Assembly: GCF_023746615.1 (NCBI RefSeq)
Contig: NZ_CP082276.1
Location: 682,001-746,000 of the forward strand
Direction: 5' to 3'
DNA length: 64,000 nucleotides
From: Grimontia kaedaensis
GTDB lineage: Bacteria; Pseudomonadota; Gammaproteobacteria; Enterobacterales; Vibrionaceae
Below, piece by piece: positions 24,444 through 33,623 of the stretch (position 1 is its first letter; each line of letters opens with the position of its first letter). The notes under the pieces are model-generated. The model was not told where the DNA came from. It made no database searches and was given only the letters and a program-made list of their open reading frames with translations. The position numbers and the translations under genes are program-made.

Positions 24444-27197
24444 ATGCTCGCTCGCTATGCGGTCGCTCTTTTAGTTGTATTCATTTCCGGCTGCGCTTCA
24501 TTATCGAAATCGCCACCCCTGACAACCGACCCCAATTGGGTATCTAACACTCTACCAAACGGTATGCGTTATCACCTTTATCCCATTGAAGGTGAGCAGA
24601 TTGAACTGCGCTTAGTGGTGAACGTGGGCAGTTTGAATGAAGAGGATAGTGAGCGGGGCTATGCGCATTTCATAGAGCATATGGCTTTCAATGGCACCCA
24701 ACGTTTCCCAAACAATTCTGTGTTTACGGAGTTTGCTCAGGTGGGGGTGGAATTTGGTCCCGACATCAATGCGGTGACTGATTATGGACGAACGGTTTAC
24801 CAACTTTCCCTGCCCGACAATAAACGCCTGCCGGAAGCATTGGACTGGTTCCGCGATATCTCAGACGGCATGACGCTAGATCGTAATGAAGTGGCAGGTG
24901 AAGTGGGGGTGATTTTTGCGGAGTGGCGGCGGGATAATCGAGAAGATACATCCTGGCCTTTGAAGCTCTATGAGGATTTGATTGATGACTCCCTTTATAT
25001 TGAGAGAGATCCCATTGGTACAGAATTCACATTAAACAGGGTCACGCCAGAACGTCTGAGAGCATTTTATGACAAATGGTATCAGGCGAACCGCATTCAA
25101 TTAGTGGTTATTGGCGGCTTTGATGCCGAGAGTGTGCAGACAGAAATTGAAGAGGAATTTGCTTCACTCCGAACAGAAGGCCCAAACCCAGAGCCACACA
25201 GTATTATTCCTGTAGATAGAGATACTCAATATCCACTCACGCTTTATGCTTCTCAAGGGGAATCGCCTGCGGTGGTTGTGAGCTTCAGGGATGGTGAGGA
25301 CAAATACCCACAAACCTTGGTTGAGCAAAGGGAATTGTGGCTTCACTGGATGATTCTGGATGCTGTTCAGCTTCGTCTGGAAGAACAGTTTGAGCGGGAA
25401 AACCTCGCTCATAATGGTCTGTATTTTAACTTCGGCTTCCTACCGGGCTGGACCGTGTATGAACTGAGCGTCGAGTTCAACGATATCGATCGTCCTTATG
25501 TGATGGACTCTGTCGCGCGGAACATTGCATCGCTTAGAGATCATGGTGTGACCTATGATGAGTTTCTATCGCTTCTTGAACAATATGGGTCCAGTATTTT
25601 CTTTCATGAAGATCAACTTCCTATCGAAGTGGCGGAAAATGTCTACAACGATCTTTACTACAATCGCTTGCCTCAGAGTCGCTCAGAGCAAAACGACAAC
25701 TTCAACAAATTCCTTGAAGAGATTGAACTTGACGATCTAAACCACGAGTTGGCGCGTCTGCTAAAACCTTCAAACCAGTCACTATCATTGGTATACGGCA
25801 AAGGAGAGTCTATCACCAACGCTGAAAACCAGCGTGATCGCTATATGAATACGGTCGCCAAGCAAGGCGATGTCGTCAAAGTCTCTTATGCAGAGGTACA
25901 GATCCCTCAGCCTGAATCATTTTTATCCGTATCAGAAGATGCGATTGAAATGGCTGAGAACGTGTTTCGCTGGAAGTTGCCAAATGGCCTGCCTGCGCTC
26001 TATTACAAAATGGACGACAGCTATTACGAGACCCAAGTCGTGCTTCAGGCCAAAGGTGGTGTGGCCGCTATGTCAACCAAAGAAAGGGCGGCACTTGACC
26101 TCCTTTTCGAGACATATCGCAACGGGTCAGTGGGTGACGTGTCATCGAATGATTTTTCCCACTATCTAGAATCACTAGGCGTCAATATCGAGCCGCAGGT
26201 TTATGGAAATAGCCATAACTTTTCTATGTATGTGCCGACAGAAGCCTTTCTGGATGGCCTCAATGCACTGCGTTATCTCGTCGAAAATGTCAAGCCAAAT
26301 AAAGTGGCGTTTGAGCGGGAAAAGGTGCGGTTGATTGAACGAATGAATCTCGCACAGACATCCCCTTATGAAGTCTTTGGACGTGCGTCTATTGGTTTGA
26401 TTTATCCTGCTCCGTCCTATGAATCAGCGTTGACGACTGAGGACTATGAGTCAGTGACATTTGAAGATGTAACAGCGTTGTTCGACAAGCTGTTTGGTGA
26501 CATGGGACATTTCAGTGTGTATATCGTGTCAGACGAGCCATTGCTGGCTGTTCAGGGGATTGTCACTGCTTTTTTGGGTGATTTGAAAACCACTCGTGAG
26601 AAAACAGAAGCGAGACCGTTAAGCTACAACCAAAAGGGGGGAAGGGTGATTAAACATCTCTCGCCTGAAAATCGGACATATGTAGAGCAAGTCTACATTC
26701 GCAGTTCGACGCCTCGTACAGTGGATTCGGTGTTTGCGGAAGACTTGCTCAACCGCGTATTGCAGACGCGCTACAACCAAATTGTTAGGGAAGAGTATTC
26801 GCTATCGTATGACCCATATTTTTCATCCTGGACCTGGGATGGCGAGGATGTCGTTACAACGACAATGACTGCGCTGGTTTCCCCTGATAAGGAGAAAGAA
26901 CTCACATTGCTATGGCCGAAAATCAGAATGTCATTGACTAAGCCTGTGACGAAAACAGAACGAGATAATGCTGCGCGCCAGTTAATAAAAGATTTGTATG
27001 AATCTCAGACTGATCCGCAATTCCTGGTGGGAAGTTTCGCCCGATACGATCTTTGGGGCTATGACCTTGAAGGTCTGATTTTCCCAGAGCAGGTGATAGA
27101 GAGAATTGATAGCAAGACATTATCAGAAATGGCATCGGTGCTGTTTGAAGATGCCGCCTTCTTTGAAAGCATCCTGAGACCAGCCAGACCCAACTAG
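24444..27197 (+). CDS. M16-family zinc metallopeptidase, lipoprotein (PqqL/pitrilysin type)
   Basis: 917 aa from ATG 24444. A signal peptide with lipobox FISGC predicts a lipid-anchored periplasmic protein. The N-terminal half carries the inverted zinc motif HFIEH (HxxEH) and a downstream Glu (GEVGVIFAEWRR), so it is catalytically competent. The C-terminal half is the inactive M16 repeat. It probably degrades peptides in the periplasm. Two-halves-in-one-chain architecture and length match PqqL-like proteins. It is a single-gene unit between terminators. The Shine-Dalgarno is weak (GGTG). Confidence 0.9.
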   Translation: MLARYAVALLVVFISGCASLSKSPPLTTDPNWVSNTLPNGMRYHLYPIEGEQIELRLVVNVGSLNEEDSERGYAHFIEHMAFNGTQRFPNNSVFTEFAQVGVEFGPDINAVTDYGRTVYQLSLPDNKRLPEALDWFRDISDGMTLDRNEVAGEVGVIFAEWRRDNREDTSWPLKLYEDLIDDSLYIERDPIGTEFTLNRVTPERLRAFYDKWYQANRIQLVVIGGFDAESVQTEIEEEFASLRTEGPNPEPHSIIPVDRDTQYPLTLYASQGESPAVVVSFRDGEDKYPQTLVEQRELWLHWMILDAVQLRLEEQFERENLAHNGLYFNFGFLPGWTVYELSVEFNDIDRPYVMDSVARNIASLRDHGVTYDEFLSLLEQYGSSIFFHEDQLPIEVAENVYNDLYYNRLPQSRSEQNDNFNKFLEEIELDDLNHELARLLKPSNQSLSLVYGKGESITNAENQRDRYMNTVAKQGDVVKVSYAEVQIPQPESFLSVSEDAIEMAENVFRWKLPNGLPALYYKMDDSYYETQVVLQAKGGVAAMSTKERAALDLLFETYRNGSVGDVSSNDFSHYLESLGVNIEPQVYGNSHNFSMYVPTEAFLDGLNALRYLVENVKPNKVAFEREKVRLIERMNLAQTSPYEVFGRASIGLIYPAPSYESALTTEDYESVTFEDVTALFDKLFGDMGHFSVYIVSDEPLLAVQGIVTAFLGDLKTTREKTEARPLSYNQKGGRVIKHLSPENRTYVEQVYIRSSTPRTVDSVFAEDLLNRVLQTRYNQIVREEYSLSYDPYFSSWTWDGEDVVTTTMTALVSPDKEKELTLLWPKIRMSLTKPVTKTERDNAARQLIKDLYESQTDPQFLVGSFARYDLWGYDLEGLIFPEQVIERIDSKTLSEMASVLFEDAAFFESILRPARPN

Positions 27198-27210
27198 CCC
27201 ATAGAACCTA

Positions 27211-27240
27211 AAAAACGCGCCTCGAAGGGCGCATTTTTTT
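27211..27240. terminator. Bidirectional intrinsic terminator
   Basis: GCGCC (27217-27221) pairs with GGCGC (27228-27232) inside A-rich and T-rich flanks. It serves the M16 gene on the plus strand and the small gene on the minus strand. Confidence 0.75.
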
Positions 27241-27270
27241 ATTGTCCTTGCTAACAGGCTTTAAAACCTA

Positions 27271-27444
27271 TCAGTTTGATTGTTTGCCACCGAAGTATTT
27301 CTCAAGGATTTCTGGTGTTAGTTCGCCTTTCTCTTCCAGCGCTTTCAGCTCAGCAACGATACGCTTTTGCTCTTCCATTGAAGGCAATGGGATGTCTGCT
27401 TCACGCTCTGGCGCGTCTTTCATCAGGTTTTCTAAATCGATCAT
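27271..27444 (-). CDS. Small acidic/charged hypothetical protein (57 aa)
   Basis: Runs from ATG 27444 to TGA 27271. The protein begins MIDLENLMKDAPEREADIPL and ends EILEKYFGGKQSN. It has a helical charged middle (EEQKRIVAELKALEEKGEL). An AGGT lies upstream at a workable distance. The composition is protein-like, the frame starts well, and it ends just before a shared terminator. The region is otherwise unoccupied. The plus-strand frame over the same bases has a Ser/Phe-rich nonsense composition. I do not recognise a function; it is probably a conserved small cytoplasmic protein. Confidence 0.7.
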   Translation of the reverse strand: MIDLENLMKDAPEREADIPLPSMEEQKRIVAELKALEEKGELTPEILEKYFGGKQSN

Positions 27445-27753
27445 ACGGTTAATACCTAAATTGTATTTATTGGTATTTTAATGAAAAAGTGATGAAGCTA
27501 TCAAGGCCGCAGCACGTCTATCGTTGCATGTCTTAATATCAATCAATTTCTTGTGTTTTATGGCATTTTGTAACACTGTAACAAAGATACCTGAGTGAAT
27601 TGATTCCGTTTTACATTAACTTCTTCAACAGATAGAACGGGATAGAGGAGCTTGGTGTAGGTGCTGAACATTTTGGCGTGTTCAGGCTGAATTGACTCGA
27701 CATCTTATGATGGAAAGCCAACTGACAATAATAAGAACTAAGGAAAGGTAACT
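27445..27753. other. Intergenic region before PhzF-like gene
   Basis: 309 bases between the divergent small gene and the PhzF-like gene, AT-rich. It presumably contains both promoters; no convincing operator or RNA structure was seen. Confidence 0.4.
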
Positions 27754-28638
27754 ATGTCAGATATTCTTGAAGTCTACGTAACCAATGCTTTTGTAGCAGA
27801 CAACCAAGGCGGCAACCCAGCAGGGGTTGTAATAAACGGTGAAGGCCTGACCGCCGAACAGATGCAAACTATCGCGGCGGAGCTTGCCTATTCTGAAACC
27901 GCGTTTATCTCACCTTCCAAAAAGGCGGACTACCGCGTTCGCTTCTTCACACCGACTGAAGAGGTTGATTTCTGTGGTCATGCTACGGTGGGCACATTTT
28001 CAACGCTCTTGAAAACAGGCAAAATAGAACCGGGCGAATACAAGCAGGAAACAGGCGCTGGAGTACTTGGTGTGTCCGTAACGCAAGAAGGGCGTATCAA
28101 TATGGAGCAAGTCCTGCCTGAGTTCGGTCAGACCTTCAGCGAGGAAGACATAGCACCATTGCTCGGTCTATCAGACGAAGACATCTTGGCGACAGGTATG
28201 CCAATTAAAGCTGTTTCAACAGGGCTATGGGATATCATTGTACCCGTCGATGACGAAGCGAAACTACTTGCCATCCAACCTGACCAGAAAGCGATTGCTG
28301 CTTTCAACCGTAAAACCAATACTGGGGCTATTCATGCGTTTGCCCTGACACCGACGGAATCTGATATTTCTGCACGATGCAGGAACTTTGCCCCAGCATT
28401 GGGGATTGAGGAAGAATCAGCAACGGGAAGTGCGGCAGGTGCTTTGGCTTCGTATCTTCACGTTTATCAGGGCGGAAAATATCGTTACCTATTCGAGCAG
28501 GGCGAGGTACTGAACAAGCGTTCACTGTTGTGGGCGAGCGTAGAGTCAAATAATGACGAGATAAGCGCAGTATTCGTTGGTGGTTCAAGTGACAAACCAG
28601 TACGCATTCCCTACCGGTTGGAAGCAGAAGCGGTTTAA
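27754..28638 (+). CDS. PhzF-family isomerase-like protein
   Basis: 294 aa, ATG with AAGGAAAGG upstream. The PhzF/DapF-like fold shows NPAGVVI, the catalytic Glu in AELAYSETAFI, FFTPTEEVDFCGHATVGTF and the TGSAAGALASYL phosphate-loop-like motif. PhzF isomerises an intermediate of phenazine synthesis, but most family members in other bacteria have no assigned substrate. No phenazine genes are here, so a general metabolic isomerase role is more likely. Cytoplasmic. Monocistronic by context. Confidence 0.9.
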   Translation: MSDILEVYVTNAFVADNQGGNPAGVVINGEGLTAEQMQTIAAELAYSETAFISPSKKADYRVRFFTPTEEVDFCGHATVGTFSTLLKTGKIEPGEYKQETGAGVLGVSVTQEGRINMEQVLPEFGQTFSEEDIAPLLGLSDEDILATGMPIKAVSTGLWDIIVPVDDEAKLLAIQPDQKAIAAFNRKTNTGAIHAFALTPTESDISARCRNFAPALGIEEESATGSAAGALASYLHVYQGGKYRYLFEQGEVLNKRSLLWASVESNNDEISAVFVGGSSDKPVRIPYRLEAEAV

Positions 28639-28643
28639 CTAAG

Positions 28644-28670
28644 AAAAGGAAGCTGAAAGGCCTCCTTTTT
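28644..28670 (+). terminator. Weak intrinsic terminator after PhzF-like gene
   Basis: AAAAGGA (28644-28650) pairs with TCCTTTT (28663-28669), with one internal mismatch and a small loop, ending in T. Confidence 0.55.
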
Positions 28671-28791
28671 CATATACCTAGCTATGAAATTCTCTTGCTT
28701 GGTTCGTCACTTATTTAACGGAAAAAGAAGGAAAAATACGGTAATTGGTCTAGTTTTTAATGAGGAATCTTAAATATAGGACTCACTCTTC

Positions 28792-30000
28792 GTGGCCGAA
28801 GTATTTTTCTCATGTCAGCCGATATTTGATAAAGACCTCCAACACTGGGGGAGTGAACTGCTGTTTCGCGAAGGACTGGAAAACAAATTCCCCTCCATCG
28901 ATGAAGACACCGCAACTTCCCGCATACTCAGTGCCAATTTTCTAGCTTGCGGCGGTAAAGCAGAAAATACCCGTTACATTGTTAGCTTTGGCGAGTCGTC
29001 TTTGATGGATGAAATCCCGCTCTCCATGCCACCTCAACACTTGATCATCGCGGTAACCGATGAGTGTTTACCGACACAAGAGATTGTCAGTAAGCTGCGT
29101 ACTTATCGCACGGAAGGCTATCGCATTCTGATGGATGGCAAAGCGATGACAAACGAATGGCGCAACCACCTTGAGCTGGTGGATATATTCAGCATCAGTA
29201 TGGAGCGCTCGAAGCCTTCCGAATGGGAAGATGTGATTTCTCAGTTTTCGCAGCAGGTTTTTCTTGCTAGGAAAGTGGAAAAGCAAGACGAGCTGGCAGC
29301 CGCTCAAGGATGCGGCTTTGCCCTCTTTCAAGGGTATTTCTTTGAGAAACCCCAAATTAAACGTTCAGAGGATATCGCTCCGTCTGTGATGTCATTACTG
29401 GATGTGTGCATCATCATCAACCGCAACCCAGATGATATCGACACGCTGACCAAAATCATTTCCAAAGATGTTTCGCTGCTTTACAAAGTGGTTGCCAGTG
29501 CCAACATTCTCGCGAAGACAAAAACCAATAAAATTTCTAACCCTCGCCAGGCTGTGGTTTATCTGGGTGTGCAATCGCTACGTCGCTTGGTCTCACTGCT
29601 GATCATGACGAACTTAAATCACCAACATGCACACCAGCTACAAAGCGCTTCGTTAACGCGTGCAACATTCCTATCGATGTTGGACACAAATGTGCGGGGC
29701 TTTGACAGAGATGAGGCCTTTATTGTTGGTGCGTTTTCTATGTTGGATATCATGCTGAGTAAGCCGATGGAAGATATTGTAGGGGAGCTGGATTTAGCGA
29801 GCGAAGTGAAGCGTGGTTTGATTTCTAAAGAGGGCGTCTACGGACATTTCCTGTCACTTTGTCATGATATCGAACATGCCAATTGGAATGGTTTGGTGCA
29901 TTGGTGTAACCAGCTCAAGCTCAATGACAAAGCGGTGTTGAAAGAATACGAACAGGCTCGCAGCAGTACAGCGGACATGACTTCCAGCATGCAGGTGTGA
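28792..30000 (+). CDS. EAL/HDOD signalling protein (YuxH type), EAL degenerate
   Basis: 402 aa starting with GTG. Residues about 1-200 resemble an EAL domain. An ELLFR stretch matches the ExLxR position, but DDFG is replaced (LMDGKAMTN region) and the catalytic lysine and glutamates are missing. It should not hydrolyse c-di-GMP, though it may bind it. Residues about 205-385 form an HDOD domain (ISNPRQAVVYLGVQSLRRLVSLL is characteristic). HDOD proteins act as scaffolds in signalling and motility or stress control. The histidine kinase gene starts five bases after its stop, so the two are co-transcribed and very likely function together. Confidence 0.88.
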   Translation: MAEVFFSCQPIFDKDLQHWGSELLFREGLENKFPSIDEDTATSRILSANFLACGGKAENTRYIVSFGESSLMDEIPLSMPPQHLIIAVTDECLPTQEIVSKLRTYRTEGYRILMDGKAMTNEWRNHLELVDIFSISMERSKPSEWEDVISQFSQQVFLARKVEKQDELAAAQGCGFALFQGYFFEKPQIKRSEDIAPSVMSLLDVCIIINRNPDDIDTLTKIISKDVSLLYKVVASANILAKTKTNKISNPRQAVVYLGVQSLRRLVSLLIMTNLNHQHAHQLQSASLTRATFLSMLDTNVRGFDRDEAFIVGAFSMLDIMLSKPMEDIVGELDLASEVKRGLISKEGVYGHFLSLCHDIEHANWNGLVHWCNQLKLNDKAVLKEYEQARSSTADMTSSMQV

Positions 30001-30004
30001 CCCT

Positions 30005-33000
30005 ATGCTGATGATGCGAACAAAACTCGCGGTAATCCTTGTTGTTAGCGGCACACTGATCCTCAGTGTGTTCGGTATTTTTAACTACTACAAAACCCAC
30101 GATCGCCTCTATGGCGAAATGGATTACGAACTCCAGTCAATCATCGCTCGATTATCTTACCGGCTGCCTGCCCAGATGTGGAATTACGACTTTGATTCCG
30201 TGGCTAAAGACTTAGACAGTGAATCTCTCTCCCGTTTTGTTTACCGCATAGAGGTGGTATCGAAAGACGACAATTTCCGACATATCACAAAGCCTAAGAG
30301 TGGCGAATTCAGTAATGAGTTCCGTCTTCGCAGTATTCCGCTTATCTATGATGAGCTGAATGAGGAGACCAAAGTGGGCGACCTTATCATCTATGAAGAT
30401 CCAAGACCGATTGAAAGCACACTGACATCGGAAATTGTTTCCGGTATTGCGCAGGTTTTCTTGTTAGACCTGATGATTATGTTTCTAATCTGGAAATATG
30501 CTCGTGCAATCAAAGAGATAGAGTCTAGTAAGAACTACCTCAATACTATTATTCACAGCTACAAAGATGGTCTTTTAGTCCTTGGTGAAGACCATGAGAT
30601 CTCTACGCTGAACGAAGCAGCCAGACGGATGTTTGAGCTTGATGATGTGTCGCTGGACAAAGTGACACTATCAAAAATTATCGCCAAAGTAGTGCCTGAT
30701 TCGCGGGCTTACTTTTCACAGGCGCTTTATGGCTTCAACACCAAGAGCCTAAACTACGAGTTAATCAGAAGTAACGATCGACAGATTGTCCAGGTACGTT
30801 CAAATAAAATCGAAGTGAACGAGAAGCCGCTGCAAGTGGCGATCATTCGAGACATCACCGAACAGCATCTAGACAAAATCAAAGTCTCCAAAGGTGCGGA
30901 GTTGTTCTCCGCAGTGAAGACCTTGCAGGATAAGTTCCTGATCAGCGATGACTTCCATAATAGCTTCCGTGAAGTGTTAAAAATCCTGCTAAAGATCGGC
31001 GAAAGTAATCACGGGATTATTGTAGAGCTCGATTACGAAGCACAAAACAACTATCGCGTGCTCGCTCAAACACGTTTGATTGCTAATGGTTATGTCTCGG
31101 AGGATTTTGTACGCAACGTTGTCACGCGGGTCATCGATACACAAAAAGGTGACAGAAGCCTGCAACTTGCAGGGCTGTCAGCTAATAATGGAAAGTTAAT
31201 TATCAACTCTCTGAGTATGCCGCTCTTCCTTTCTAATCAACTAGTGGGTGTCGTGTGCCTGTTTGACGAGTCCACCAACTATGATGAGGATTTGGTGTCC
31301 TGGCTTGAACCTGTGTTGTCTAGCTTGAGCGCCATGGTGAACTTTGTTCGTCAGAAGAAACTCAATGACCTTATATCTGAAGAAATGGTGCGCGCCAAAG
31401 AAGATGCGGAACGCGCTAATGAGGCTAAAACCAATTTCCTTGCCATGATGAGTCATGAGATCCGTACGCCGATGAATGGCATTGTGGGGATGTCGAACCT
31501 TCTTAAAGAAACTGACCTCAGTCAGCAGCAGACTTACTTCGTCGATACCTTGGTTCATTCTTCTAATGCGTTGCTCAACATCATCAATGACGTTCTCGAC
31601 CTGACCAAAATCGAGGCGGGTAAGATGCGCCTCATTGAACAAGAGTGTGAGCTAACAGATTTAGTTCATGACTCGCTTGTGGTTTTCCATGCAAAGGCGG
31701 TCGAGAAGAGTTTACGACTTCACTGTTTGATTGAGCCAGACCTACCGCGCTGGTTAATGCTTGATCCAGTGCGCTACACACAAATTATCCTTAATTTGGT
31801 TGGAAACGCGCTCAAGTTCACCAAGCATGGCTCTGTGATGGTTCATGTCAGTTTGGTCTTTGTTAATGGGCATGAACATATCCGTCTGGAAGTGAAAGAT
31901 TCTGGAATAGGTATACCTGAAGAAAAACTGGGTAATATCTTTGAAAACTTCACTCAAGTGGATAACTCCTATTCGCGCTCATATCAGGGAACTGGGCTGG
32001 GATTGCCAGTTTGCTTAAAACTGACTGAGCTAATGGGTGGCACCATCAAAGTGGTCAGTAAAGAGGAGGTTGGCACAACGTTCACGGTTGATGTGCCGCT
32101 TACAGTCGTCGAGGAACATACAGATACCTTATTGGGCAAACTGACGCTTAAACCAAAAATAGAGAGGATGTCCGCATTGGTCGCCACCCAGGATGGTCAG
32201 CTCTATTCCGTGTTGAATGCCTATCTGTCCAATGTCGGAATTAACGTTTCCCAGTGGTCTGGAGAGATACCGCCGGTGGAGGTGGTATCTGAGTCAACGC
32301 TCCTGTTTATTGACGATAATATGATGAGTGAAATGCGTCCGGCGATTAATCCAGCAGGTCACACCATCGTCATCAGTCATAGTGGTGTCGTCGATGAATT
32401 TGGCATGCCGTGCTTAATTAATCCGATTAATCCCGACGCCTTAATCCATGCACTTTCTGCTGATACACCCATAAATGCAGATATACCGGAAGTCAAAGCT
32501 GATGCTGTGAGGTTTGATGGCCTGAATGTACTCATTGCTGAAGACCACTTGGTCAATCAAGATCTGATGGTCTTGGTTCTCAACAGCCTTGGTTGTCAGT
32601 CTACACTAGCTGACAATGGTCTAGAGGCGCTTGATAAACATCGAGCTGAACCGTTTGACCTGATTCTAATGGATTGCCAAATGCCGGAAATGGATGGCTT
32701 TGAGGCAACCCGCAATATTCGGGACTTTGATGAGAAAGTGCCGATTATTGCGGTTACTGCGAATGCTCTTTCCGGTGACGCAGAGCGTTGCCTAGAGTCG
32801 GGCATGAATGCCCACTTGGCAAAACCCTTCACTAAGGAGCAACTGGTTAATCTGATGTTGCTCTATGTTCCGGCTCACAAAGCGTTTCCTGTGTCGAAAG
32901 GCTGGGAACGTCAAATCCCACTAAGAGATGAAGAGCTAGATGCTATCGTCGAGGCGCCTGTGCCAGGCGCGGGTTTGGAAGACTGCACCACTTTCGATTT

Positions 33001-33319
33001 GGATCAGCTTAAAGATCAGGTGGGAGAAAGTGAAGAGATGCTTCTTCACATCCTTAGCAAATACCTCACCACGCAACAGGCAGATATGGAGGCACTTCAG
33101 AATGCAATGACATCTTCCGACTTTTCAGGAGTGAGAAAAATTGCACACAGAATGAAAGGGGCTGCTTCTATGATTGGGGCGAAAGATCTTGCGGAACTTT
33201 GCCTGTCTATTGAAAAAGAGCACGAAGAGGGCCTTGATCTAATCAAGGAGAAATACGAGCAGCTTAATTTGAAGACAGCGGCGATAAAGCGAGAAGTTGA
33301 GAGCCTGTCAGGAACTTAG
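30005..33319 (+). CDS. Hybrid sensor histidine kinase (HisKA-HATPase-REC-HPt)
   Basis: 1104 aa. TM1 (about 8-28), periplasmic segment, TM2 (about 148-165), PAS (about 172-285), GAF-like region (about 300-445). HisKA follows with phospho-acceptor His484 in MMSHEIRTPMNG, then HATPase with N601 (NALKF), DSGIGIP and GTGLGL. A degenerate receiver-like segment (about 722-815) has no proper phospho-Asp. Next is a true REC with Asp890 in LILMDCQMPEMDG and an HPt domain with His1048 (AHRMKGAAS). The phosphorelay is thus complete to HPt; the final response regulator is not nearby. It overlaps functionally with the preceding EAL/HDOD gene in one operon. The signal is unknown. Confidence 0.92.
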   Translation: MLMMRTKLAVILVVSGTLILSVFGIFNYYKTHDRLYGEMDYELQSIIARLSYRLPAQMWNYDFDSVAKDLDSESLSRFVYRIEVVSKDDNFRHITKPKSGEFSNEFRLRSIPLIYDELNEETKVGDLIIYEDPRPIESTLTSEIVSGIAQVFLLDLMIMFLIWKYARAIKEIESSKNYLNTIIHSYKDGLLVLGEDHEISTLNEAARRMFELDDVSLDKVTLSKIIAKVVPDSRAYFSQALYGFNTKSLNYELIRSNDRQIVQVRSNKIEVNEKPLQVAIIRDITEQHLDKIKVSKGAELFSAVKTLQDKFLISDDFHNSFREVLKILLKIGESNHGIIVELDYEAQNNYRVLAQTRLIANGYVSEDFVRNVVTRVIDTQKGDRSLQLAGLSANNGKLIINSLSMPLFLSNQLVGVVCLFDESTNYDEDLVSWLEPVLSSLSAMVNFVRQKKLNDLISEEMVRAKEDAERANEAKTNFLAMMSHEIRTPMNGIVGMSNLLKETDLSQQQTYFVDTLVHSSNALLNIINDVLDLTKIEAGKMRLIEQECELTDLVHDSLVVFHAKAVEKSLRLHCLIEPDLPRWLMLDPVRYTQIILNLVGNALKFTKHGSVMVHVSLVFVNGHEHIRLEVKDSGIGIPEEKLGNIFENFTQVDNSYSRSYQGTGLGLPVCLKLTELMGGTIKVVSKEEVGTTFTVDVPLTVVEEHTDTLLGKLTLKPKIERMSALVATQDGQLYSVLNAYLSNVGINVSQWSGEIPPVEVVSESTLLFIDDNMMSEMRPAINPAGHTIVISHSGVVDEFGMPCLINPINPDALIHALSADTPINADIPEVKADAVRFDGLNVLIAEDHLVNQDLMVLVLNSLGCQSTLADNGLEALDKHRAEPFDLILMDCQMPEMDGFEATRNIRDFDEKVPIIAVTANALSGDAERCLESGMNAHLAKPFTKEQLVNLMLLYVPAHKAFPVSKGWERQIPLRDEELDAIVEAPVPGAGLEDCTTFDLDQLKDQVGESEEMLLHILSKYLTTQQADMEALQNAMTSSDFSGVRKIAHRMKGAASMIGAKDLAELCLSIEKEHEEGLDLIKEKYEQLNLKTAAIKREVESLSGT

Positions 33320-33623
33320 GAGCATAAGCCCTCGGGCAGCGCTTGTGCGGACTTTGTCCTGCTTTATCGGTTTCTCATGCAGACCAACTGCCCTTAGTGT
33401 CAGTTAAATCACGTACGGGCGATTATGAGAGCAGTAAGTTGCATTCTTGGTTGCCTTCAGTCATCTCAATCCTCAGAATTTAAACAAAATTTAATCTCAT
33501 TCACTTCCAGATATATCCCAGATAGTTTAGAAATTGCTACTATTTTCTAAATACATAATTTTCTAGTCATATCATTAAAGCTACTAATGATTCCTTTGGT
33601 GACACAAAGCAAGGAGCGCGACC
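33320..33623 (+). promoter_or_regulatory. Upstream region of second RND operon with imperfect inverted repeat
   Basis: 304 bases without a gene. TTTAGAAAT (33526-33534) faces ATTTTCTAAA (33542-33551), an imperfect inverted repeat 70-100 bp before the adaptor start, possibly an operator. No regulator gene is adjacent apart from the upstream kinase. Nothing else was recognised. Confidence 0.35.

Noticed and set aside
27242..27481. 79-codon plus-strand frame over the 57-residue gene
   Set aside because: Ser/Phe/Ile-rich composition typical of an antisense reading, no Shine-Dalgarno; the minus-strand gene explains the coding signal.
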